From CAZGYE01 sp964530165 (lineage in GTDB: Bacteria > Planctomycetota > Planctomycetia > Planctomycetales > Planctomycetaceae), in the NCBI GenBank assembly GCA_964530165.1, contig CAZGYE010000017.1, forward strand, positions 1 to 36,816: DNA of 36,816 bases, given 5' to 3'. Of this stretch, positions 8,722-15,298 are shown one piece after another. A program made the position numbers and the translations under genes. Numbering within the stretch: position 1 is the stretch's first letter; the number at the start of each line of letters is the position of its first letter. The notes under the pieces are model-generated. The model was not told where the DNA came from. It made no database searches and was given only the letters and a program-made list of their open reading frames with translations.

Positions 8722-8909
8722 GAGGCATTCGACCGGGGATGGCTGGAATACAGCGGCCGGAGGGAGTATTCTGAGTCTGGATCGACCAACACGTCACCAT
8801 GTCGACGAACGCCGAGTTGATGAAACCGCAAATCATCACCGCGCTCGTATTGTGCGGCCTCTTTCCGATACTCGTCAAGAAGCTCCTTGCGTGCGGTGGT
8901 GAGTGTGAC

Positions 8910-9209
8910 TCAAAAAATCCCCAGATGGTCGCGGGCCTCGTCGGTCATGCGGTCCGGCGACCAGGGGGGGGTCATCACCAGCTTGATCTGAGCTTCCTCC
9001 ACGTCTTCCAGCCGCTCCAGCGCCATCTTGGCCTGCTGCATGATCTGCGGGCCGACCGGGCAGCCGGGGCTGGTCAGCGTCATCTCGACCGTCACCGTCG
9101 ACTCGTTCTGTTCGATCCCGTAGACGAGGCCCAGATCGACCACGTTGATCATCAACTCGGGATCGATCACCTGCCTGAGGGCTTCGATCAGCTCGTTCTC
9201 GTCAGACAT
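8910..9209 (-). CDS. sufT: SufT/MIP18-type iron-sulfur assembly protein
   Basis: A 99-residue protein of the DUF59/MIP18 family that aids Fe-S cluster maturation or transfer. The family core is clear: ALRQVIDPELMINVVDLGLV and the cysteine motif LTSPGCPVGPQI with the reactive Cys50. The start at 9209 is fixed by GAGGAG about 9 nt upstream (on the minus strand). An in-frame upstream start would add 15 residues without family character. It is the last gene of the suf cluster and is separated from the Rieske gene by 193 bp that hold an inverted repeat. Assignment to SufT rather than another MIP18-type protein rests on the suf neighbourhood. Confidence 0.88.
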   Translation of the reverse strand: MSDENELIEALRQVIDPELMINVVDLGLVYGIEQNESTVTVEMTLTSPGCPVGPQIMQQAKMALERLEDVEEAQIKLVMTPPWSPDRMTDEARDHLGIF

Positions 9210-9264
9210 TGTCGGCAGCTCCTCAAAAGCGGAAATCCGGTAACTGTTAGGCAAATACAGTAAT

Positions 9265-9332
9265 GAGGAACTTAGGAACCCAGGAAGACAGGAAAAAGCC
9301 GATTGGCAAGGTTCCTGGTTTCCTAATCATCC
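9265..9332. repeat. Inverted repeat of the AGGAAACC type
   Basis: TTAGGAACCCAGGAA at 9272-9286 pairs with TTCCTGGTTTCCTAA at 9312-9326 with 14 of 15 positions matching. The left arm continues with GACAGGAA. The arms closely match those of the longer element at 12645-12771, so both belong to one repeat family. Confidence 0.8.
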
Positions 9333-9402
9333 TCCTTTTACCACAAAACACACTGTGGAGAGGAACTTGCTCCAGACGGCTAAAGTATTACGAAATCTGC
9401 AA

Positions 9403-9717
9403 TCAGTCGTTCGGCCTGACGTACACGGCTCCGTCGCGTACTTCGACTTCGAAGGTTTCGACCGGCTCGGTGGCCGGCATGCACAGGGCTTTCCCCGTCG
9501 TCACGTCGAACCGCGCTCCATGACGCGGGCAGGTGATTTCGTTTCGCAGCAGGAAGCCGAAGGTCAACGGCTGGCCGTCGTGTGTGCAGACGTCCTGGAT
9601 GGCATAAAAGTCGTCGCCAACACGGACCAGCAGCGCGGGAACCTCGTCGACGACAATCGACTTGCGGCCGCCCGGAGAAATCTCATCAACAGTGGCAACC
9701 TGTACGAACTCAGCCAT
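9403..9717 (-). CDS. Rieske-type [2Fe-2S] ferredoxin
   Basis: A 104-residue small Rieske protein, resembling dioxygenase ferredoxins and NirD-like proteins, that carries electrons through a [2Fe-2S] cluster. The ligands are Cys44 and His46 (CTHDGQPL) and Cys63 and His66 (CPRHGARFD). No signal peptide, so cytoplasmic. Start is either the ATG at 9717 or the one two codons upstream (9723). Such ferredoxins accompany suf genes in several bacteria, where they may supply electrons for cluster assembly or serve as a client. Here it lies 120 bp after sufD, with a palindromic element in the gap. Confidence 0.92.
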   Translation of the reverse strand: MAEFVQVATVDEISPGGRKSIVVDEVPALLVRVGDDFYAIQDVCTHDGQPLTFGFLLRNEITCPRHGARFDVTTGKALCMPATEPVETFEVEVRDGAVYVRPND

Positions 9718-9749
9718 CAGCATTCACCACTCATTTCGCCTGAAATGAA

Positions 9750-9812
9750 GGGTGCCACGGCTGTATCAGCCGTGCGTGTGATCGAAACACTGCCGACACG
9801 GCAGTGGCACCC
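9750..9812. repeat. REP-like nested double hairpin between sufD and Rieske gene
   Basis: A 63-bp element with outer arms GGGTGCCAC (9750-9758) and GTGGCACCC (9804-9812). Inside, CACGGCTG/CAGCCGTG with loop TAT and CACTGCCG/CGGCAGTG with loop ACA form two perfect 8-bp hairpins. It could act as a transcript-stabilising or attenuating structure between the two genes. Confidence 0.92.
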
Positions 9813-9837
9813 AAACCTGTCCATGCCAAACACGCTC

Positions 9838-11187
9838 TCAGTCTCCGATGCCCAGTTTCTTTTCGACGGCCTGGCTCAGCGTCTCACGGACGGCTTTCAC
9901 CGGGATGCGGTCGAAAACCGTTTGGAAGAATCCTTCGACGATCATGTGCATCGCTTCGAACTCGGTCAGCCCGCGGCACATGCAGTAGAAGATCTGTTCT
10001 TCGTCAACTCGCCCGGCCGTTGCCCCGTGCGTGCAGCGGACGTCGTCGGCTTCGATTTCCAATCCAGGAATCGCGTCATTCCGGCAAGTGCTCGAGAGCA
10101 TCAATGCATCGCTGCGCTGATAGCCGTCGGTGCGTTGCGCCTGCGGCTCGACGCGAATCATACCTCGCCACACCACGTGAGACTTGTCGCGCAGCACCTG
10201 TTTGTAGAGCAAGTCGCTGCTGGTGTCCGGAGCGTTGTGAGCCTGCCGGGTGTAGTACGAGATCAACTGCCGATCGGTGGCGAACGTGACGCCGTTGACA
10301 TGTGCTTCCGCCCCGCGACCGTCGAGAGTCACGTCCTGATGGATATGCGCCAGCCGGGCGCCGATGCCGCCGATGGTCCACTCCAGCGAGCCGTTTGAAT
10401 CGACTATTCCGCCCTGATGAGCGAAGTGATAGACCTTGTGGTTCCAATTCTGAAGCTGGACGTACCGCAGCCGGGCGTCTTTGCCGATCAGCAACTCGAC
10501 GGCACCGACGTGCAGGCCGGCTGTCGCCGGAGTGGCCGAGGCTGTCGCCGGAGTGGCCGAGGCCGTCTCCTCTAGCAAAGTGGCCGAGGCGTCCTCTTCG
10601 AGGATGACGAGCGTATGGCTGAAATCGGCGGCCCCTTGCTCGGACAGCGCGATCAGACTGTGTAACGGTTCCTCGATGCAGACGCCCGCGGGCACGTACA
10701 ACACCGTTCCGCCGGTCCAAAACGCTGCGTGCCAAGCCGAGAACCGATCGCGATCGGGCCGAACGGCCCGCGTGAGCAGATACGGCTTCAGCACGTCGCC
10801 GTGGTCGCGCACGAGGGCGGCCAAATCGCCGAATAAAACGCCCTGCTTCGCCAGCGCCGCCTCGAGAGTCGCCCGGTGAGGGCGTCCGTCGACATGGGAA
10901 ACCTGGCCGGCAAAACTGGCCCGATTCTCGAGCAGCGTGCCAAAGGAGCCCCCGGACGACGATCCCGCACGAATGGCGAACTGTTCCGGGCGAAACGTCC
11001 GCAAATCGATCCGTTTCCATTCCTCCGGATCGAGCGGCTCAGACAGTTTCTCCCGGTACAGGGCGAACGCCTGTCGCCGCGAATCGGTCACCCAGACCGG
11101 TTCGTCCCGCGTCTGAAGAAACGCGTCGAATGCCGCCTCATCAAATCCGGCGGGAGCGCTGATCGTTGTGTCTGCTGCGGTAGTCAT
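9838..11187 (-). CDS. sufD: Fe-S cluster assembly protein SufD
   Basis: A 449-residue subunit of the SufBC2D scaffold on which Fe-S clusters are built in the cytoplasm. The beta-helix core and C-terminal helical part are recognisable: GGTVLYVPAGVCIEEPLHSL, LQNWNHKVYHFAHQGGIVDS, GAEAHVNGVTFATDRQLI, HVVWRGMIRVEPQAQRTDGY, and the end DEEQIFYCMCRGLTEFEAM. It begins 3 bp after the sufB stop, so the two are translated together. Oddity: a perfect 21-bp tandem duplication at 10520-10561 encodes SATPATA twice in a loop between beta strands. No defect is visible. Confidence 0.95.
   Translation of the reverse strand: MTTAADTTISAPAGFDEAAFDAFLQTRDEPVWVTDSRRQAFALYREKLSEPLDPEEWKRIDLRTFRPEQFAIRAGSSSGGSFGTLLENRASFAGQVSHVDGRPHRATLEAALAKQGVLFGDLAALVRDHGDVLKPYLLTRAVRPDRDRFSAWHAAFWTGGTVLYVPAGVCIEEPLHSLIALSEQGAADFSHTLVILEEDASATLLEETASATPATASATPATAGLHVGAVELLIGKDARLRYVQLQNWNHKVYHFAHQGGIVDSNGSLEWTIGGIGARLAHIHQDVTLDGRGAEAHVNGVTFATDRQLISYYTRQAHNAPDTSSDLLYKQVLRDKSHVVWRGMIRVEPQAQRTDGYQRSDALMLSSTCRNDAIPGLEIEADDVRCTHGATAGRVDEEQIFYCMCRGLTEFEAMHMIVEGFFQTVFDRIPVKAVRETLSQAVEKKLGIGD
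10520..10561. repeat. 21-bp tandem duplication inside sufD
   Basis: Two identical adjacent 21-bp units that keep the reading frame and encode Ser-Ala-Thr-Pro-Ala-Thr-Ala twice. A looser third unit follows. It looks like a slippage-prone loop insertion. Confidence 0.9.
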
Positions 11188-11190
11188 TGT

Positions 11191-12609
11191 TTACCCGACT
11201 GATCCCTCCATCTGGAGCTCGATCAGCCGGTTCATCTCGACCGCGTATTCCATCGGCAGTTCTTTCACCAGTGGTTCGATAAAGCCGGTGACGATCATCG
11301 ACGACGCCTCAGATTCGCTCAGGCCCCGGCTCATCAGGTAGAACAGTTGTTCTTCGGCGATTTTCGAGACGCTGGCCTCGTGTTCGATGGTGACGTCGTT
11401 CTCGTCCACCTCGATATAGGGGTAGGTGTCGCTGCGGCTGTGGCTGTCGAGAATCAGCGCGTCGCAGACGACGTTCGACTTGCAGTGATGCGCATCGGCG
11501 TTGACTTTCGCCAGGCCGCGGTAGCTCGACCGGCCGCCGCCCTTCGAGATGCTCTTGGAAATAATGCGGCTCGACGTGTGCGGAGCACAGTGCACCATCT
11601 TGGCGCCGGCGTCCTGGTGCTGTCCCTTGCCCGCGAAAGCGATCGAGAGCGTCTCGCCGCGAGCGCCCGGCTCCATGAGGTAAATGGCCGGGTACTTCAT
11701 CGTCAGTCGCGAGCCCAAATTCCCGTCGACCCATTCCATCAGCGAATCGCCGTAAGCCATCGCCCGTTTCGTCACCAGGTTATAGACGTTGTTCGACCAG
11801 TTTTGGATCGTCGTGTAGCGGCAGCGGGCGCCCCGCTTGACGACGATCTCCACGACGGCCGAGTGCAGGCTTTCGGTCTTATAGATCGGGGCGGTGCAGC
11901 CCTCGACGTAGTGCACCGAGGCCCCCTCGTCGACGATGATCAACGTCCGCTCGAACTGGCCCATGTTCTCGGAGTTGATGCGGAAATACGCTTGCAGCGG
12001 GAATTCAATTTCCACTCCCGGCGGAACGTAGATGAACGAACCGCCCGACCAGACCGCCGAGTTCAACGCTGCAAACTTGTTGTCGGACGACGGGATGATC
12101 GTTCCAAAATACTCACGAAGGATGTCCGCGTGCTTCTGGAGCGCCGAGTCGGTGTCGGTGAAGAGGACCCCTTTCTTTGCGAGGTCTTCCTGCAGGCTGC
12201 CGTAAACGACTTCCGACTCATACTGCGCCTTCACGCCGGCCAGGTACTTTTTCTCGGCTTCGGGGATGCCGAGCCGGTCGTATGTCTTGCGGATGTCTTC
12301 GGGCACGTCGTCCCAGTCCTGCTCCTGGCGGTCCGAGGCCTTGACGTAGTAGTAGATATCCTGGAAGTCGAGGTGACTCAGGTCTCCACCCCAGGCGGGC
12401 AGCGGCTTCTGGAAAAAGATCTCCAGCGCCTTGAGCCGGTACTCGAGCATCCAGTCCGGCTCGCCCTTCATCTCGGAGATCTGGCTGACCATCTCGGCGT
12501 CGAGACCCTTGCGGCTTTTGAAGACATATTCGCTCGTCGGATCGTGAAAGCCGTATTGGTATTCGCCGGTTCCGATGTTCTCGGCAGTCGCGTTCGTTTC
12601 AGTTGCCAC
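11191..12609 (-). CDS. sufB: Fe-S cluster assembly protein SufB
   Basis: A 472-residue core scaffold subunit of SufBC2D. Highly typical throughout: EPDWMLEYRLKALEIF, YYYVKASDRQEQDWDDVPED, WSGGSFIYVPPGVEIEFPLQ, IIVDEGASVHYVEGCTAP, MEWVDGNLGSRLTMKYPAIY. Near the C-terminus, the conserved Cys of HHCKSNVVCDALI, thought to form the nascent cluster with SufD, is present. Start is a GTG at 12609 with GAGGAG about 10 nt upstream. Its stop is 3 bp before sufD. The 250-bp gap to sufC contains an inverted-repeat element. Confidence 0.97.
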   Translation of the reverse strand: MATETNATAENIGTGEYQYGFHDPTSEYVFKSRKGLDAEMVSQISEMKGEPDWMLEYRLKALEIFFQKPLPAWGGDLSHLDFQDIYYYVKASDRQEQDWDDVPEDIRKTYDRLGIPEAEKKYLAGVKAQYESEVVYGSLQEDLAKKGVLFTDTDSALQKHADILREYFGTIIPSSDNKFAALNSAVWSGGSFIYVPPGVEIEFPLQAYFRINSENMGQFERTLIIVDEGASVHYVEGCTAPIYKTESLHSAVVEIVVKRGARCRYTTIQNWSNNVYNLVTKRAMAYGDSLMEWVDGNLGSRLTMKYPAIYLMEPGARGETLSIAFAGKGQHQDAGAKMVHCAPHTSSRIISKSISKGGGRSSYRGLAKVNADAHHCKSNVVCDALILDSHSRSDTYPYIEVDENDVTIEHEASVSKIAEEQLFYLMSRGLSESEASSMIVTGFIEPLVKELPMEYAVEMNRLIELQMEGSVG

Positions 12610-12644
12610 GGTTATTCATCTCCTCGGCTTCGGAAGAAGAGTTA

Positions 12645-12771
12645 ATCAGGAAACCAGGAAGGCAGGAACAGGAAAACGTAAGTGATGATGAGAAACAACG
12701 GCGAGGAACTTATTTCAACCGAGTCACGTGTTTTATCTACTTCATCTTTCCTGCTTTCCTGGTTTCCTGAT
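12645..12771. repeat. Terminal-inverted-repeat element between sufC and sufB
   Basis: A 127-bp unit whose 24-bp ends (12645-12668 and 12748-12771) are inverted copies with one mismatch: ATCAGGAAACCAGGAA at the left, TTCCTGGTTTCCTGAT at the right. The interior has no gene; small open frames across it read through the repeat. Same family as 9265-9332. A non-autonomous mobile element is the likeliest origin. Confidence 0.88.
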
Positions 12772-12859
12772 CCTCTTCTTCTTGGTTGCGGCGGTAGGCC
12801 TCGCTGTGTTCCTTGTTGGTTCCTTCATCTTCGGTCAATCACGACTTTGCGTAGTCGTA

Positions 12860-13675
12860 CTAGGTGGCGGCGGCCACTTCTTCCGCTTGCGCCTGCTCCT
12901 GCGCCGCCTCGGGATGCCGTTCCCGCACGGCTGCGTAACCGTGGGCGTGCAGTTCGTAGGCCAGGGCGGCGTCGCCGGTTTCCACGATGCGCCCCGCAAG
13001 CATCACGTGAGTGAATTGCGGCTGGTTGAATTCCAGCAGCCGTTTGTGGTGCGTGATGATTAAGATGCCCATCTCCGGCCCGACAAGCCGGCTGATCCCT
13101 TCGCTGACGACCTTGACGGCATCGCTGTCCAACCCGCTATCGGTTTCGTCGAGGACGGCGAAGCGGGGCTTCAACATCGCCAACTGAAGGATTTCCATTC
13201 GTTTCTTCTCACCGCCGGAGAACCCGTCGTTGAGATACCGGCGGGCGAATTCCCGCCCCATTCCCAGCTCGTCCATCTGGCTGCGGAGTTCCTTGCGAAA
13301 TTCGCGCATGGGGATCAGGCCTTCCCCTTCCTTGCGTTGGGGGTTGCGGAAATTTGAAACGGCATGACGCAGGAAATCGGCGACTTTGACCCCCGGAATC
13401 GTCACCGGGTACTGGAACGCCAGAAACAGGCCCATCCGGGCGCGCTGGTTCGGGTCGAGCTCCAGCAGGTTCTTGCCGTCCAGCTCGATCTTGCCGCCGG
13501 TGACTTCATACTTGGGGTGTCCGGAGAGCGCGTAAGCCAGCGTGCTTTTTCCCGATCCGTTGGGTCCCATCAGCGCATGGATCTCGCCCAGCTTGATCTC
13601 CAAATCGACGCCGTCGAGGATCGGTTTCTCCTCGATGGCGACGTGCAAACTTTCAATTCTTAAGACGCTGCTCAT
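12860..13675 (-). CDS. sufC: SufC ATPase of the Suf Fe-S assembly system
   Basis: A 271-residue ABC-type ATPase that drives shape changes in the SufBC2D scaffold. Walker A GPNGSGKST (residues 37-45), Q-loop LAFQYPVTIPGV, signature FSGGEKKRMEI, Walker B FAVLDETDSGLD and the H-loop region IITHHKRLLEF are all intact. The last ~25 residues are an Ala/Glu/Gln-rich tail longer than in most SufC proteins. I chose the ATG at 13675 (MSSVLRIESLHV); a GTG at 13705 would add ten residues. It lies 89 bp after the nuoB-like gene. Confidence 0.96.
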   Translation of the reverse strand: MSSVLRIESLHVAIEEKPILDGVDLEIKLGEIHALMGPNGSGKSTLAYALSGHPKYEVTGGKIELDGKNLLELDPNQRARMGLFLAFQYPVTIPGVKVADFLRHAVSNFRNPQRKEGEGLIPMREFRKELRSQMDELGMGREFARRYLNDGFSGGEKKRMEILQLAMLKPRFAVLDETDSGLDSDAVKVVSEGISRLVGPEMGILIITHHKRLLEFNQPQFTHVMLAGRIVETGDAALAYELHAHGYAAVRERHPEAAQEQAQAEEVAAAT

Positions 13676-13764
13676 TGTATTCGGTATCTCTTTCCTGATT
13701 GACACGCCACCGGCGAAACGGTGTCGCTCGAACGCGGACCTCCGATCGCAATGACCCCGGCAGA

Positions 13765-14319
13765 CTACACTTCCGCGAGCATTTCGGGAACGCTGGCGTA
13801 TCCGCTGTGATGCGGAACCGGCAGAACGTCCTCTGTCCCTTTGGTGATTTTCTTCGCCTTGATTTTGTCTTGGATGCGCATCAAGCCTTCCAGCAACGCT
13901 TCCGGGCGTGGTGGGCAGCCGGGGACATACACGTCGACCGGAACCACCAAATCCACCCCCTTGACCACGTGGTAGCCATACTTGAAATACGGCCCACCGC
14001 CGATGGTGCAGGCGCCCATGGCAATGACGTACTTCGGATCGGGCATCTGCTCGTAGAGCCGGCGGACGCGGCTGGCCATCTTGAAGGTCACCGTGCCGGC
14101 GACAATCATCAAATCGGCCTGACGCGGCGAGGCCCGAAACGCGCCGGCGCCGAAGCGGTCAATATCGAACCGGCTGGCGCCGGTGGCCATCATCTCGATC
14201 GCGCAACAGGCCAGACCGAACGTCATCGGCCAGATGCTGGACTGTCTGGCCCAGTTCATCCCCTGTTCCAGAGTCGTGATGAGGAAGTTCTCCTCAAATC
14301 GTCCCTCGATCCAAGTCAT
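13765..14319 (-). CDS. nuoB: NADH-quinone oxidoreductase subunit B (NuoB)
   Basis: A 184-residue NuoB, the subunit of respiratory complex I that holds cluster N2 next to the quinone site at the cytoplasmic face. All four ligand cysteines are present: Cys38-Cys39 (GLACCAIEMM), Cys104 (MGACTIGGG) and Cys134 (VPGCPPRPE). The Arg/Asp segment ASRFDIDRFG and the RASPRQADLMIVAGTV strand are typical. The ~35-residue C-terminal tail is not family-typical. The oddity is its position: no other nuo gene is near, and it lies between sufR and sufC on the same strand, so it is probably cotranscribed with the Fe-S assembly genes. A membrane hydrogenase small subunit is less likely given the NuoB-like motifs. 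Confidence 0.93.
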   Translation of the reverse strand: MTWIEGRFEENFLITTLEQGMNWARQSSIWPMTFGLACCAIEMMATGASRFDIDRFGAGAFRASPRQADLMIVAGTVTFKMASRVRRLYEQMPDPKYVIAMGACTIGGGPYFKYGYHVVKGVDLVVPVDVYVPGCPPRPEALLEGLMRIQDKIKAKKITKGTEDVLPVPHHSGYASVPEMLAEV

Positions 14320-14417
14320 TTTTTCTCATCCCTCTTTACGGCGTGGTCAGAGAAACAAGCAGACAGAGTCTGCCGAAACCGAGCAAATCACACTATAGAT
14401 CACGCGTCATCATGGTT

Positions 14418-15071
14418 TCAATCGTGTGCCCATTCCGTCGACGACTGTCTCTCGCTGGCCGTTTCGAATTCGCAGCAGTTGTAGCCGTCGAGACAACATT
14501 GTGTCAGTGTCATGCGACTCTTCAGGACTCGCTCGAACACGGCCTGCTCCATCTCGCAGATGGTTGAGTCGGAACTGGCCAAGTCCAAATACGGACAGTT
14601 GTTCTCTCGCAGAATCGGCAACCGTCCCGAAGAATCGATTTCCACGTCGAAACCCCGTTGGTTCAGTGCCGAGCGCAATTGGGCGACCCGCTCGTTCAAG
14701 GATTCCCCCTGCACGTCTCTTTCGTACTGCTGAACCAGCGCGTCGCAGATGCGGGCCGCGATCCGGTTGCGGACGTCCGGCTCTTCAATGCCCTGCAACT
14801 CACGCCACAAAACCAACGCCAAGTCGTCGTAATTGTCTCCCAAGTGTCGCAGACCGGCCTCGGTCAGCTTGTAGGTGTGATGCGGCCGGCCTCGACCGGT
14901 CCGCACAACCTCTCGCGAGACCAGACCCAACCCCTGCAACCGCACCAAGCGTTGTCGAACGGCCGTTGCCGTCACTTGCAGCTCTGCGCAAATCTCCTGC
15001 ACGGTCCCGGCACCAAGCCGGTGCAGCCGCTCAAGAAACTGGTGATCGTTGGGATCAATCGACGTTTTCAT
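14418..15071 (-). CDS. sufR: SufR-type Fe-S-sensing transcriptional regulator
   Basis: A 217-residue DNA-binding repressor. The N-terminal winged helix-turn-helix is at about residues 10-75 (VQEICAELQVTATAVRQRLV, RGRPHHTYKLTEAG). The C-terminal sensor part has a cysteine set NNCPYLDL (Cys159), ICEMEQ (Cys172) and NCCEF (Cys199/200). The spacing 159-172-200 (13 and 28) equals what I recall for the cluster ligands of cyanobacterial SufR (164-177-205). It is the first gene of the suf cluster. TAGGA precedes its ATG by 6 nt. The putative promoter, overlapped by a palindrome, lies 72-100 bp upstream, which suggests autorepression when Fe-S status is adequate. Confidence 0.9.
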   Translation of the reverse strand: MKTSIDPNDHQFLERLHRLGAGTVQEICAELQVTATAVRQRLVRLQGLGLVSREVVRTGRGRPHHTYKLTEAGLRHLGDNYDDLALVLWRELQGIEEPDVRNRIAARICDALVQQYERDVQGESLNERVAQLRSALNQRGFDVEIDSSGRLPILRENNCPYLDLASSDSTICEMEQAVFERVLKSRMTLTQCCLDGYNCCEFETASERQSSTEWAHD

Positions 15072-15090
15072 CGGCGTTCCTAGCCACTTT

Positions 15091-15109
15091 GTCCCGATTC
15101 ATTCGGGAC
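15091..15109 (-). promoter_or_regulatory. Small hairpin in the sufR leader
   Basis: GTCCCGA and TCGGGAC form a perfect 7-bp stem with a 5-nt loop, inside the predicted 5' untranslated region of sufR and about 20 nt before its start codon. It may affect translation initiation; a role is not proven. Confidence 0.45.
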
Positions 15110-15142
15110 GGAAACCTTGCAGAATTTCGTCGGGCCAATGGA

Positions 15143-15171
15143 ATCATACACGCTATCCCAATTTTCGACAA
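15143..15171 (-). promoter_or_regulatory. Putative sufR promoter
   Basis: On the minus strand a -35 box TTGTCG (rc of 15166-15171) and a -10 box TATGAT (rc of 15143-15148) are separated by 17 nt. The boxes match the sigma-70 consensus at four and five of six positions. The start site would be about 65 nt before the sufR ATG. Confidence 0.55.
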
Positions 15172-15187
15172 CTAAAATTGTCAAAAA
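15162..15187. promoter_or_regulatory. Candidate SufR operator palindrome
   Basis: A 26-bp dyad, TTTTCGACAA, six bases, TTGTCAAAAA, with a perfect GACAA-N6-TTGTC core and one mismatch in the outer arms. It overlaps the -35 box of the putative sufR promoter and lies in the divergent region shared with the transporter gene. Half-site spacing resembles the cyanobacterial SufR site CAAC-N6-GTTG as I recall it. Confidence 0.55.
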
Positions 15188-15298
15188 TCAGCTTCATTCT
15201 CGTGCGGTTCGGAAAACACCACGATCCGAGCGAAAATGGATTTCGGAGTTTCGCCCTAACTTGTTGGCTGCTATACTAATTCAGACAATTCGTCCGGG

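Noticed and set aside
11347..12645. Long plus-strand frame opposite sufB (about 430 codons)
   Set aside because: Antisense shadow of a highly conserved gene in GC-rich DNA; the sequence has no family character.
12682..13063. Two small plus-strand frames with hydrophobic starts between sufB and sufC
   Set aside because: The hydrophobic part is the translated AGGAA-type inverted repeat, and the rest is antisense to sufC.
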